This document shows positions 32,732 to 41,875 of a DNA stretch of 64,000 bases, piece by piece. The notes under the pieces were generated by a model. It did not search any database and was not told the origin of the DNA. It worked only from the letters and a program-made list of their open reading frames with translations. Positions within the stretch are counted from its first letter, which is position 1. Each line of letters starts with the position of its first letter. A program made the position numbers and the translations under genes. This DNA is from Anaerolineaceae bacterium. Its GTDB lineage: Bacteria; Chloroflexota; Anaerolineae; Promineifilales; Promineifilaceae. The stretch lies in assembly GCA_002699125.1 (NCBI GenBank), contig PABI01000061.1:1-64000 (forward strand), read 5' to 3'.

Positions 32732-33483
32732 ATGTACAATTTAAGGCTGGAACTCAATGCCCAGGAAGCTTCGTTGGGGGTTGTCGGGGTGGGGGCGAGG
32801 ACGGCCGTTCTCACCAAAGTCTCCTCCCCGCGCCGCAGCATCAGCGTGATTGTCTCCCCCGGTGCTTTGGCCGCCATCTGGTTGAGCAGCTCCTCGCCGT
32901 TTAGGATTGCCTGGCCGTCAACGGCCGTAATCACATCCCCCACCTGTACATCAATTTCTGCCGCCGGGCTGCCGGGCACAATGCCGGAAATAGTGGGTAA
33001 CTGCGTCACCAGCGGCGCGGTGGGCGTGGCGCTGGCTGTGGTTGGACTGGGTGTTTGCCGGGGAAGATCGACAATTTCTACGCCCAAATATGGTGGCTCG
33101 GCGGCGCGAACGGCCGTTGTTTGCCACACTTCTTCCGCTTCATCCCGCACCAACAAGCTGAATCCGGTCCCGGCCTCCATGTTGGCCAGCAGCAGCATGA
33201 GCAAATCTGTGGAGGTGATGGGTTGGTCGTCCAGGCTTAAGATGATGTGGCCTGGTTGTAGGTTGGCCTGGGCGGCGGGGCTGTTGGGCAGAACGGCCGT
33301 AATCAAAACGCCATCGTCAGGGTCCGGGGTGGATGGTGCCGGATCGGTCACTTCCCGCACTTCGCCAGAAAGAAACAGTGCGCCAGCTATGAGGCCAGCG
33401 CACAGTACAACGGCAATGCCGAAAATAAGGGCTATGGTTAAGGTCTGTTTTTGACCATCGGACATCTTGTCAGGATTGCGCAC
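32722..33483 (-). CDS. Membrane-anchored double-PDZ protein
   Basis: A 253-residue protein with one N-terminal transmembrane helix (about 16-38) and two extracytoplasmic PDZ domains at about 55-130 (VLPNSPAAQANLQPGHIILSL) and 160-235 (IVPGSPAAEIDVQVGDVITAV). There is no protease domain, so it is likely a binding or tethering module. It starts with GTG overlapping the DUF58 stop by one base; ATG 33465 is an alternative. It overlaps the LCP gene by 10 bases. The tight overlaps mark a co-translated set. Confidence 0.8.
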   Translation of the reverse strand: MRNPDKMSDGQKQTLTIALIFGIAVVLCAGLIAGALFLSGEVREVTDPAPSTPDPDDGVLITAVLPNSPAAQANLQPGHIILSLDDQPITSTDLLMLLLANMEAGTGFSLLVRDEAEEVWQTTAVRAAEPPYLGVEIVDLPRQTPSPTTASATPTAPLVTQLPTISGIVPGSPAAEIDVQVGDVITAVDGQAILNGEELLNQMAAKAPGETITLMLRRGEETLVRTAVLAPTPTTPNEASWALSSSLKLYICN

Positions 33484-34790
33484 TAACTAATCGTAAATTC
33501 TCCCGGTCGTTTTTTACTGTGGCTGAGAACGGCCGTTAAATCATCGCCGTTGTTGACCACATAAGCCACCATGCCGCTGGCTTGCAGCATGGAGTACACC
33601 GTATCGGTGGAGCGGCTGCCGCCAAAGGATTCCGGATTGATGAGCACTGTCACCACGCGCAGGCCGCGCCGGGCTAATTGCCGGGCAGCGGTGGGCCAAT
33701 TCTCCCGCGTGCTGGGCGTCACCACGATGATGGTTGTACCCCGCGGGAACAAATGCGATTCGGCATGAAGCACGTCTTGAATAGGCACTTCCCCTTCCGC
33801 CCGCAGGACGGAAAGCGTTTCCAGCACCCGGTTCATCTGCCGCTCACCCCGGTCAGCCTGCAAGATTTCATTGGTTTGGCCGTAGCCCAACATCCCCACG
33901 GCCCGATCATGGCGCAGGAAATATTGAGCCAAGGAGGCAGCGACCGTCACCGTGTACTCTTCGGTGGTGGCGGGCAGGGTAAATTCTTCCAAGCGCATCC
34001 ACTCAGGCAGGCTGCTGTAGCCCGGTTGGGGGGCAAAAGCGTCTTGCCGGGGAGCGATGTGCCCATACACGGCCATATCGGGCACAATCCAGATGTCGGC
34101 CAGCGGGTCCAGCTCAAATTCTTTCACGATGAGCCGGTCGCGGCGGGCAGTGCTGCGCCAATGGATGCGGCTGAAGCTGTCGCCAGGCGCGTAATCGCGC
34201 ACGCCGGAGGCATTGGTGGTCACGTAGTGGGTGCGGCGGCGTAATGCATCGCCACCGGGCAGCACGCCCAGCGGCAGGGCAAATTGTTGAATTTCAAAGG
34301 TTAGCGGATAAATAACGACGTTGGTGGTAGGCACTAAATCGCGCTGCATGGGGAACAGGCCAAACGGATCGCTGGTTTTGAGACGAATAGGGCCAAGCTG
34401 ATAGCGGCCACGCTGGCGGCAAATGGTGGTTACGCGCCAGCTGTGGGTGGCGTTACCACCCAGGCCGTTGACCACATGGCTGGAAAAATGGCTGGGCAAG
34501 GTGGCAAAGTCGCGCACCTCCAGCCAAAGTTTGGGAATGCGGCTGGTATTACGCACGGTGAAGCGCTCTTCTAACGGCCGTCCCACCTGAGCGCGCCGGG
34601 TGCGGGTAACGCGGGAGAGATGCACCCAGTTGATGTTGGCCCAGGCCCAGGCAAAAGAGATGATGAGCAGCAGCCCCAGCAGGTAAGCGAGGTTAAACAA
34701 GATTTCTCGCCCGGTAATGAGGCCGCCAATCAAGGCCACAATTGCCAGCAAAATAACGGCCGTTCGCCTTTGCTGTCTGAATTTGATCAT
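33483..34790 (-). CDS. DUF58 domain protein
   Basis: A 435-residue membrane protein with two helices near the N-terminus (about 10-50), then a beta-rich region and the DUF58 core SGVRDYAPGDSFSRIHWRSTARRDRLIVKEFE at about residues 195-230, followed by a von-Willebrand-A-like domain (DIWIVPDMA, GTTIIVVTPSTRENW). DUF58 proteins are encoded with MoxR ATPases and are thought to be their clients or partners in assembling complexes. The start follows a GAGG site and lies 16 bases after moxR. Confidence 0.88.
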   Translation of the reverse strand: MIKFRQQRRTAVILLAIVALIGGLITGREILFNLAYLLGLLLIISFAWAWANINWVHLSRVTRTRRAQVGRPLEERFTVRNTSRIPKLWLEVRDFATLPSHFSSHVVNGLGGNATHSWRVTTICRQRGRYQLGPIRLKTSDPFGLFPMQRDLVPTTNVVIYPLTFEIQQFALPLGVLPGGDALRRRTHYVTTNASGVRDYAPGDSFSRIHWRSTARRDRLIVKEFELDPLADIWIVPDMAVYGHIAPRQDAFAPQPGYSSLPEWMRLEEFTLPATTEEYTVTVAASLAQYFLRHDRAVGMLGYGQTNEILQADRGERQMNRVLETLSVLRAEGEVPIQDVLHAESHLFPRGTTIIVVTPSTRENWPTAARQLARRGLRVVTVLINPESFGGSRSTDTVYSMLQASGMVAYVVNNGDDLTAVLSHSKKRPGEFTIS

Positions 34791-34806
34791 AGTGGGCCTC
34801 TAATTT

Positions 34807-35766
34807 TTAGGATGTTGGCGCTTTCACCTGGGCGCCGGGCACCGGCACTCTGTCTAAAATATCCTGAACGATGGTGTCTGGCTCAATATCCTTAATGCGG
34901 GCCGCCGGACCGACAATAATGCGGTGTCCCAGCGCAGCACCGGCCAATGCTTTCACGTCGTCGGGCAAAACATAGTCGCGGCCAAACATGGCGGCGCGGG
35001 CCTGGCTCAGGCGGTACAGAGCCAACGCGCCACGGGAACTGGAACCCAGGTAGACATCGGGATGTTCACGAGTGCGCCGCACAACTTCAACGATGTACTC
35101 TTTTACCAGGTTGTCAATGTACATTTCTTTGACGGCCGTTTGCACCTCCAACAGCTCTTCTACCGTCACCGTTTGTTCTATTGACTCGATGGGATGTTTA
35201 AACTGCTGCCGGTCCAAAATATCCATTTCATGCTCTTTACTGGGATAGCCCAGGCGAATGCGCAGCAAAAAGCGGTCTAGTTGGGCTTCGGGCAGGGGGA
35301 AGGTGCCTTCATATTCGATGGGGTTTTGGGTGGCCAACACCATAAAGGGGGGTTCCAGGGGATAGGTGGTGCCATCAACCGTCACCTGCTTTTCCTCCAT
35401 CGCCTCCAGCAGGGCCGACTGGGTTTTGGGCGTGGCCCGATTAATTTCATCTACCAACACAATTTGGGCGTGGATAGGACCGGGACGAAACTCAAATTCG
35501 CGGTTTTTCTGGTTAAAAACAGAAACGCCAGTGACGTCACTAGGGAGCATGTCTGGCGTGAATTGAATACGCTGAAATTTGCAGCCAACCGACTTGGAGA
35601 GTGACTTGGCCAGGACGGTTTTACCAACACCGGGTACGTCCTCAATAAGAATGTGGCCCTGGCACAGCAGACCAAGCACGGTAAGCTGAACGGCCGAACG
35701 TTTACCGACGATTACTTTTTCTACATTTTCCACAATGCGGTTGGCAATTGCCTCAATTTCTGCCAT
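34807..35766 (-). CDS. MoxR-family AAA+ ATPase
   Basis: A 319-residue MoxR ATPase. Walker A is EDVPGVGKT near residue 43, Walker [15 protein letters not shown], sensor 1 [24 protein letters not shown], and the C-terminal lid has [17 protein letters not shown]. MoxR proteins act as chaperones for the folding or metal loading of VWA-containing partners. It is first of a four-gene minus-strand operon with DUF58, PDZ and LCP genes. Ribosome site AAGGAG lies 8 bases before the ATG. Confidence 0.95.
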   Translation of the reverse strand: MAEIEAIANRIVENVEKVIVGKRSAVQLTVLGLLCQGHILIEDVPGVGKTVLAKSLSKSVGCKFQRIQFTPDMLPSDVTGVSVFNQKNREFEFRPGPIHAQIVLVDEINRATPKTQSALLEAMEEKQVTVDGTTYPLEPPFMVLATQNPIEYEGTFPLPEAQLDRFLLRIRLGYPSKEHEMDILDRQQFKHPIESIEQTVTVEELLEVQTAVKEMYIDNLVKEYIVEVVRRTREHPDVYLGSSSRGALALYRLSQARAAMFGRDYVLPDDVKALAGAALGHRIIVGPAARIKDIEPDTIVQDILDRVPVPGAQVKAPTS

Positions 35767-36044
35767 TTAAGATGCTCCTTCATGAGTGAATTTGTGATTG
35801 CGCGTGCAATTGTATCATAAACTGTAATTTAGGTGACAATATAGGGTCAATCGTTGGGGAATCGTTGAAGTTGCGTACCCTTTTGCCCGAGTAAACATGC
35901 GCTATTTTACTCAGTTTGAGAAGAAATGGTGAGGGAAAACGGCCGTTCTCATCCAGTCATAACGTTGCAAATCACTGTTGTCTTCATTGCTGTCAATTGT
36001 ATACTGTCGTGGCAAGCTTGAAACGGCAAATGGAAGGTATGTTC

Positions 36045-36596
36045 ATGGCAATAAATCTCAAACGAGTCTCCAAATATTTGAGCTTTATTCTCCGGCACAG
36101 GCCAGAAACGATTGGGCTGACGCTGGATGCCAACGGCTGGGCCTCAATTGATGAGCTGATCAACAAGACAACTCAGTATGAATTGACACCAGCGCTCATC
36201 GCCACGATTGTGCAAACCAATGACAAGCAGCGCTTTAGCCTGAGTGCAGACGGCCGTAAAATCAGAGCCAAACAGGGACATTCTATTACAATAGATCTTG
36301 ACCTGGTGCCGGTTGAGCCGCCGGAGCAGTTGTTTCACGGAACGGCCGTACGCTTTTTGACCAGTATTCAGGCAGAAGGTTTGCAAAAAATGAAGCGCCA
36401 CCATGTGCATTTGTCGGAATCAGAGGCGGTGGCCAGGAATGTGGGCAGTCGCTATGGCCAACCGGTGGTTTTAACCATCGCTGCCCGTCAAATGTACCAG
36501 GACGGCTATCTGTTTTATAAAACGGCCAATAATGTGTGGCTGGTGGCGTCTGTTCCGTACGAATATATTGTTGTGGGAACAGGCGGTAGCCACTAA
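36045..36596 (+). CDS. kptA: RNA 2'-phosphotransferase (Tpt1/KptA)
   Basis: A 183-residue KptA. In eukaryotes Tpt1 removes the 2'-phosphate left at tRNA splice junctions by transfer to NAD; the bacterial target is unknown. Motifs are SKYLSFILRHRPETIGLTLDANGW, the RFSLSADGRKIRAKQGHS core, LFHGTAVRFLTSIQAEGL and HHVHLSE, carrying the R-H-R-R-type NAD-binding residues. ATG 36045 has GGAAGG 7 bases upstream; the frame is open to 35916 without similarity. It stands alone, divergent from moxR. Confidence 0.92.
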   Translation: MAINLKRVSKYLSFILRHRPETIGLTLDANGWASIDELINKTTQYELTPALIATIVQTNDKQRFSLSADGRKIRAKQGHSITIDLDLVPVEPPEQLFHGTAVRFLTSIQAEGLQKMKRHHVHLSESEAVARNVGSRYGQPVVLTIAARQMYQDGYLFYKTANNVWLVASVPYEYIVVGTGGSH

Positions 36597-36761
36597 AAAC
36601 CAGACTGGCGTTGGTAGTGAATAAACTTCTCTTTTCTTACTTTGGATAGGGTGTGCTGCTCCCCAACGTCACCCTGAGGACCCTTCTTCTGCTGGCTGTG
36701 ATTACGGCCGTTTCCCATTAACCTCCTTTTGTTGCAAAACGTTAGCCAAGGAGGTTAGCCC

Positions 36762-37385
36762 ATGATTCCTTATCGTATTCGTCGCGCCAATTTGGCCGAC
36801 ATCCCCGCCCTGAACCAGATCATTGCGGAAGCGGCACAGCAGCTTAACGCCGCCGATTACACTCAGGCCCAGATCGACAGCGTCTTGAAATACGGCTATG
36901 GGGTGGATGCCCAGCTTATTGAGGATGGTACTTATTTTGTGGCGGAGATGAACGGCCGTATTCTGGGTAGTGGTGGCTGGAGCAGGCACAGAGCGCTGCA
37001 CAACGGCGAACTGGCACCAGAGGGTGAAACACCGCTTAATCCCCTATTTGACGCGGCTAAAATCCGCGCCATGTTTGTGCATCCTCAATTTTCTCGCCAG
37101 GGCATTGGTCGGGCCTTGCTAACCGTTTCTGAAACGGCCGCGCGGCAAGCAGGCTTTAAACGCCTGGAACTAATGGCCACGCTCACCGGCGAGCCGCTGT
37201 ATGCTGCCTTTGGTTTTGTGGTGCAAGAACGGTATGAGGAAATTTTGCCCGACGGCACGCCTTTCGCTGTGGCTCTGATGGTAAAACAGCTTGAGCCGCA
37301 AGCTTACGGCAGTGATTTGATCGCATCCACCTCTGCCGCATCATTTGCCCCGCCAAGTGGGGCGGTGATGCGCACCCAGCGATAA
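36762..37385 (+). CDS. GNAT acetyltransferase
   Basis: A 207-residue GNAT-fold N-acetyltransferase. The acetyl-CoA motif A is IRAMFVHPQFSRQGIGRALLTV with the Q/RxxGxG/A signature; the N-terminal strand (YRIRRANLADIPALNQII) and the late YAAFGFVVQERY also fit. The substrate is unknown. An ideal ribosome site (AAGGAGGTTAGCCC) precedes the ATG. The last about 27 residues run over the 3' end of the convergent stalked-protein gene and may be a recent extension. Confidence 0.85.
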   Translation: MIPYRIRRANLADIPALNQIIAEAAQQLNAADYTQAQIDSVLKYGYGVDAQLIEDGTYFVAEMNGRILGSGGWSRHRALHNGELAPEGETPLNPLFDAAKIRAMFVHPQFSRQGIGRALLTVSETAARQAGFKRLELMATLTGEPLYAAFGFVVQERYEEILPDGTPFAVALMVKQLEPQAYGSDLIASTSAASFAPPSGAVMRTQR

Positions 37386-38635
37386 TTGCCGGTTGGCGCA
37401 AAGGCGTCAACGTCAATGGCCACGCCGGGTGAATTGCCACCGTACAGGTCAGCAAAAGGTATGGGATGATTGTCTGGTTCGCTGCCCGCACCGTAACCAG
37501 CCTGCCCGATATTGGTATTGCCATCAAGGATATCGTCGCCCCAATAAAAGACCTGTACCCACGGACCACTGTTGCTGCGCCCAATTTCCACAATGACCCA
37601 ATCTAGATTTACCATATTAGCTGGATTTTCCAACTCATAAAAGACAAGATCAAAGGCTGAATCAGCGCCGCCAGTGACATTGATGGCATTCGGTGCGCCT
37701 AAATCAACAATAAAGTTTTGCCCGCAGCCAATTTGCGCAATGGTGCCATTGGGATCGCCAATGTTAGGTTCTCCGCCGGGTATGTTGCCGCTGCAAGGCG
37801 GGGGGCCAGTTGTTGGCGTTTCTGTCGGCGTGGCTGTCGGCGTGGCTGTTGCCGTTGCCGTTGCCGTTGCTGTCGGTGTCGATGTCGGTGTATTGGTGGG
37901 TAGCAGAGTTGCCGTGGCCGTTGCGGTTGCGGTTGGCGGCACGGAAGGCAGTGCTGTGGGCGTAAAAGCTGGTGGCGGCGGTGGTACCGTTGCGGATGGC
38001 ATGGGCGTTGGCGTCGCTGTTGCTTGCGCCGGTGCCGGTGGTGGCGGTGGCGGTAGTGGCGTCCAGGTTGGTTGCGGTGTGGCAGTGAAGGTGGCCGTCG
38101 GCAGAACCGTTGCTGTGGGTGCGGCTGCGGGTGGCAGCGGCGGCAGGTCAGTTGGTACAGCGGTGGCCGTAGCCACGGCTACGGTTGGTGATGGTTCTGC
38201 GGTGGGGAACGGTGTGGGCGTATGGGGTTCTGACGTTGGCCGTGGTGTATGGGTGGCTGTGGTGATAACGGCCGTTGGCAAATCCCTGGTAGCTGTCTCG
38301 ACAACATCGGCGATTTGCACCGGATTTTCCAGCAGGGGAGGATTGGCAGCATCCAAGGTAAATGGGGTGGGCGTCAGCGAAAGTCCCAGGCTGTCGTTGG
38401 TGGCCTGGAGGATGATTGCCGCGCTGACGGGTGCAAATTGACGGGCTGTTTGATCACGGCCGTAATTTGCCTCGTTTTCAGCCAGCATTTGTGCTTCGGT
38501 GATCTGTGTCGGCCAGATGCTCAAGGCTAGATACGTGGATGAATAAACACAAAAGACACTCATGAAAAGTGCCAACAGCGGTAACAGCCACAGCCAGCGG
38601 CGCTGATCGTCTCTCTCATCCACAGTAGGCCCCAT
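37304..38635 (-). CDS. Anchored surface protein with Thr/Pro-rich stalk and beta domain
   Basis: A 443-residue protein. A transmembrane segment lies at about 15-38 ([20 protein letters not shown]). Residues about 90-285 are a low-complexity Pro/Thr/Ala stalk whose DNA consists of short GTTGCC/GTTGGC-type tandem repeats. Residues about 288-443 form a compact domain (QIGCGQNFIVDLGAPNAINVTGGAD, DWVIVEIG, YRWVRIT) that resembles a beta-sandwich binding domain of surface proteins. The function is unknown. Codon repeats in the stalk create a long antisense frame that is not a gene. It lies 3 bases downstream of the sensor kinase gene and may be its partner. Confidence 0.7.
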   Translation of the reverse strand: MGPTVDERDDQRRWLWLLPLLALFMSVFCVYSSTYLALSIWPTQITEAQMLAENEANYGRDQTARQFAPVSAAIILQATNDSLGLSLTPTPFTLDAANPPLLENPVQIADVVETATRDLPTAVITTATHTPRPTSEPHTPTPFPTAEPSPTVAVATATAVPTDLPPLPPAAAPTATVLPTATFTATPQPTWTPLPPPPPPAPAQATATPTPMPSATVPPPPPAFTPTALPSVPPTATATATATLLPTNTPTSTPTATATATATATPTATPTETPTTGPPPCSGNIPGGEPNIGDPNGTIAQIGCGQNFIVDLGAPNAINVTGGADSAFDLVFYELENPANMVNLDWVIVEIGRSNSGPWVQVFYWGDDILDGNTNIGQAGYGAGSEPDNHPIPFADLYGGNSPGVAIDVDAFAPTGNYRWVRITAPLGGANDAAEVDAIKSLP

Positions 38636-38638
38636 TAT

Positions 38639-40840
38639 TTACACCGGCTCCTTGACAACGGCCGTTTCGCCAACTAATGGCAATGTGCAGGTAAAGGTGC
38701 TGCCAACGCCCACTTTACTTTCCATAGTTAAACGCCCGCCATGCAGCTGTAAAATTTCCCGGGCAATGTACAGGCCCAGGCCGATGCCGCGTTCATTGTA
38801 GTTCATATCATTTTTGGCCCGGAAAAAGCGCTCAAAAATAAATGGCTGGTCGGCGTGAGCAATACCAATGCCGCTGTCGGTTACCCGCAGATGAACCTGC
38901 TCGCTGTTGTGATGTACAGTCAGTTGTATCGTTCCTTTTTCGGCCGTGTAGGTAAGTGCGTTTTCCAGCAGGTTGTCAATGGCCCACTGGAGACGGCTGG
39001 TGTCGGCCAAAACCGGAAGCGGACTCTCGGGCAGCTGTACCGCAAAAAATATTCCTTTGGCTTCAATTTGGGGCTGCCATTTTTCGGCCAATTCACGAAT
39101 TAGGGCGGTGAACGAGGTTTCAGCCTGTTTCAGGTGCAGGTTGCCGGCCTGGATTTCTGAAATGCTGATCATCTTCTGGATATGTTCTTCCAGTTCGCTG
39201 CTGCCTTTGGCGATTTTTTCTAAATAAGTGACCTGATCCTTTTGCAGCGAGCCATTGGCCGAACGCTTCAACAAATCCGTGTACAGCTTAACGATGGTAA
39301 GTGGGGTGCGCAGCTCGTGAGACATGCTGGTGATGAAGTCATCTTTTAAATGTTCGGCTTCGGCGGCACGGGTGATGTCGCGCAAAACCATGACGGTGCC
39401 GATGAGGCTGCCTTCGGGGGTTTTTACCGGGGCAGAGGAGGCGCTGAGGACACGGCCGTTCATATCGTACCGTTTTGTATGTTCGCCCCCTTCCACAAGT
39501 GTTTCTGTAGCGGCAGCGGCCAGGAGCCTCTGTAAAGATGCGGAGGAAAATTCACCGGTAATGTCGCTGATCATTGTTTGCGCGGCTGGATTGGAATTAA
39601 CGATGTTTTTCTCATTGTCCAGAACGATCACGCCATCGGCAATGGAGTTAAGGATGGCGGCTAATTCGCTCTTTTGGGCGACCAGCTGGCGATTGCGCTC
39701 ATCCAGTCGTTCGGTCATCGTATCGAAGGAGAGCGCCAGGGTGCCAATCTCGTCATTGCGCAGGATGCCGGTGCGCTGGTTTAAGTTGCCTTCGGTAACG
39801 TCGGTGGTGACATCAACCAGCCGGTTTAGCGGGCGAGCAATGCTGCGAGCCACCAGGAAACCAATCATAATGACGGAAACGGTGGCAATGGTGAAGACCA
39901 GGTTCAACAAATTGCGGCTGGTAGCGGCGGCATTGACGATGAAGTTGCTGGGCAGGGCCACGCTAAACAGGCCAAACGATTCATTGCGCAAGCGCCAGTC
40001 GCCAAAGGCAAGCTGATAATCCTGGTTGAGCACTTCCACGCGGCGCAGCGGCACGTTGGTTTCGGCCGTTTCGGCAACGACCTGGTAGCGGCTGGGTGAT
40101 TCGGCCAGCAGATTTAAGACGATCGTATATTGTTCCCCCGGTACTTGCAGCAAATCGGCAATATTTTCTCGGCCGTTGCCCAAGGTGGTGTCAATCACCT
40201 GCCCACTTTGATCATAGAGCGTGACGCGGGCCACGGCATTTTCGGTGAGGCCAACCACCATTTTGCGTACGGCCGTGCCTACCATTGCCGCACCTACTAC
40301 CTCATCATCCAGCAAAATAGGGCCAACGGTAAACAGCATGTGGCCCGCTGGCGTGTCTACCAAAATGGCACGTTTGTCACCATACGCATCGACATTTCCG
40401 GACAAAACAAACTGTACATCTTCAATCTGGGAGAGATTCAGGTTGGCGTAGGTGGCTCCCGGTGCTGTTTCAGTTGAGCGATCCCAGGCAAATTGGGTAC
40501 GGCCGTTTCTATCCAATAGCACAACGGCATCGGTGGGGCTGTTGGCGATAATTTGGGGAATTAATAGCTGGAGCTGCGGCACATCCCGATTGGCGACACT
40601 TTCTGGCACGCCTTCGGTCAGGGCAACCTGGCGCAAAACAGCCAGGCGATCTTCTTCATACCCTACCATACTTTCCGCCACGACCCGTCCCGAATCCAGC
40701 AGCTGGTTATTGAAGCGCTCATGCAGCGTGCCCGTGACCAGGCTGACCACAATATAAGCGCCAATACCAGCTACAATTAAGGTAAGTAGCAGATACGGAA
40801 ATACAATTTTTGAACCAATGCCAGAAAAAAGAGTTTTCAT
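38639..40840 (-). CDS. Sensor histidine kinase (Cache-like, HAMP, PAS, HisKA, HATPase)
   Basis: A 733-residue membrane kinase. Transmembrane helices at about 12-35 and 315-335 enclose a large extracytoplasmic Cache-like sensor (about 36-312). HAMP follows (ARSIARPLNRLVDVT, about 335-390), then a PAS domain (LNSIADGVIVLDNEKNIV, about 395-500), HisKA with the phospho-acceptor H in SHELRTPL near 515, and the HATPase (N box NLLENALTY, G boxes SGIGIA and RGIGLGLYIA). The signal is unknown. No response regulator is adjacent. ATG is directly preceded by an in-frame TTG. Confidence 0.92.
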   Translation of the reverse strand: MKTLFSGIGSKIVFPYLLLTLIVAGIGAYIVVSLVTGTLHERFNNQLLDSGRVVAESMVGYEEDRLAVLRQVALTEGVPESVANRDVPQLQLLIPQIIANSPTDAVVLLDRNGRTQFAWDRSTETAPGATYANLNLSQIEDVQFVLSGNVDAYGDKRAILVDTPAGHMLFTVGPILLDDEVVGAAMVGTAVRKMVVGLTENAVARVTLYDQSGQVIDTTLGNGRENIADLLQVPGEQYTIVLNLLAESPSRYQVVAETAETNVPLRRVEVLNQDYQLAFGDWRLRNESFGLFSVALPSNFIVNAAATSRNLLNLVFTIATVSVIMIGFLVARSIARPLNRLVDVTTDVTEGNLNQRTGILRNDEIGTLALSFDTMTERLDERNRQLVAQKSELAAILNSIADGVIVLDNEKNIVNSNPAAQTMISDITGEFSSASLQRLLAAAATETLVEGGEHTKRYDMNGRVLSASSAPVKTPEGSLIGTVMVLRDITRAAEAEHLKDDFITSMSHELRTPLTIVKLYTDLLKRSANGSLQKDQVTYLEKIAKGSSELEEHIQKMISISEIQAGNLHLKQAETSFTALIRELAEKWQPQIEAKGIFFAVQLPESPLPVLADTSRLQWAIDNLLENALTYTAEKGTIQLTVHHNSEQVHLRVTDSGIGIAHADQPFIFERFFRAKNDMNYNERGIGLGLYIAREILQLHGGRLTMESKVGVGSTFTCTLPLVGETAVVKEPV

Positions 40841-40843
40841 CAA

Positions 40844-41127
40844 TGACCGCGCTTTGTTATTTTATTGCTTACTTTCTTCTAGCTCATTCTCCCCCCAAAA
40901 CCTACTGCAAATGTACGGGGTTCGCGCCCTAAACTCAATGGGATGAAGGTATCGGTTTAAACGATTGGCGTAATGAAAGCGTGAATTATGGACTTAATAT
41001 ATTTTCCCACTATAGTTGGTTTGGATGCAGGCCAAACTTTGTCGAAAACATGGCAGCAAATATCAGTGATAGGAACGACTGGCTTTTGGGAAAAAGCGGA
41101 TAGCTACGAATTAGGAAATCACAGCTT
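40844..41127. other. Intergenic gap, no feature seen
   Basis: About 285 AT-rich bases between the divergent sensor kinase and HAD genes. I see no gene, repeat or recognisable RNA; promoters for both genes must lie here. Confidence 0.5.
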
Positions 41128-41850
41128 ATGCAACTGACTGACTTTAAAATGTTGACATTCGATTGTTACGGCACGCTTATTGATTGGGAGAGCGGCATGG
41201 TGGCCGGGCTGGCTCCGCTGACAGAACGGCTTGACCGCAAACTGACGCGCAATGAGATTCTTGAGGCTCATGCACGTTTTGAGTCGAGCCAGCAGGTACA
41301 AACACCAACCAGGCGTTACCAGGAATTGTTGGCAACTGTTTACCGGCGACTGGCTGAAGAATGGGGCGTCTCTGTTGGCTGGGATGAATGTGTGGCGTAC
41401 GGCCGTTCCATCCAAAACTGGCCTGCTTTCCCCGACTCAGTCGAGGCGCTCCGCTACCTCAAGCAGCATTACAAACTGGTGATTCTATCCAACGTAGATA
41501 ATGAAAGTTTTGCCGCCAGCAATGAAAAGCTGGGCGTGGCGTTCGATGCTATCTACACGGCCGAAGATATTGGCAGCTACAAACCGGCCGCGGCTAATTT
41601 TGAATACATGCTTACAATGCTTAAAGGGCTTGGCTATGAAAAATCAGATATTTTGCACACGGCCGAAAGCCTGTTTCACGACCACGCACCGGCCAACCGC
41701 CACGAGCTAAGTTCCTGCTGGATCTATCGCCGGCATAGGCAGGAAGGTTTTGGCGCCACCATGACGCCCGGCGACATGCCCCGGTATGATTTTCGCTTCA
41801 ATAGCATGGCAGAAATGGTTGAGGCCCACAAGTTAGAGAGCAGCAAGTAG
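41128..41850 (+). CDS. HAD hydrolase, haloacid dehalogenase type II-like
   Basis: A 240-residue HAD-superfamily hydrolase with the L-2-haloacid dehalogenase layout. Motif I is [13 protein letters not shown] with nucleophile D12, motif [12 protein letters not shown], motif III lysine in [12 protein letters not shown], and [13 protein letters not shown] matches the dehalogenase-type final motif. Relatives act on haloacids or small phosphates; this one's substrate is unknown. It is followed after 25 bases by an esterase gene. Confidence 0.85.
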   Translation: MQLTDFKMLTFDCYGTLIDWESGMVAGLAPLTERLDRKLTRNEILEAHARFESSQQVQTPTRRYQELLATVYRRLAEEWGVSVGWDECVAYGRSIQNWPAFPDSVEALRYLKQHYKLVILSNVDNESFAASNEKLGVAFDAIYTAEDIGSYKPAAANFEYMLTMLKGLGYEKSDILHTAESLFHDHAPANRHELSSCWIYRRHRQEGFGATMTPGDMPRYDFRFNSMAEMVEAHKLESSK

Positions 41851-41875
41851 AATCGTGTGGAAAGAGAGATTTCTT

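Noticed and set aside
37800-38260. CRISPR-like regular repeats
   Set aside because: The units are 6-base coding micro-repeats with no spacers; no cas gene is present.
37674-38441. 255-codon Gly/Val-rich frame
   Set aside because: It is the complement of the Thr/Pro stalk micro-repeats of the surface protein.
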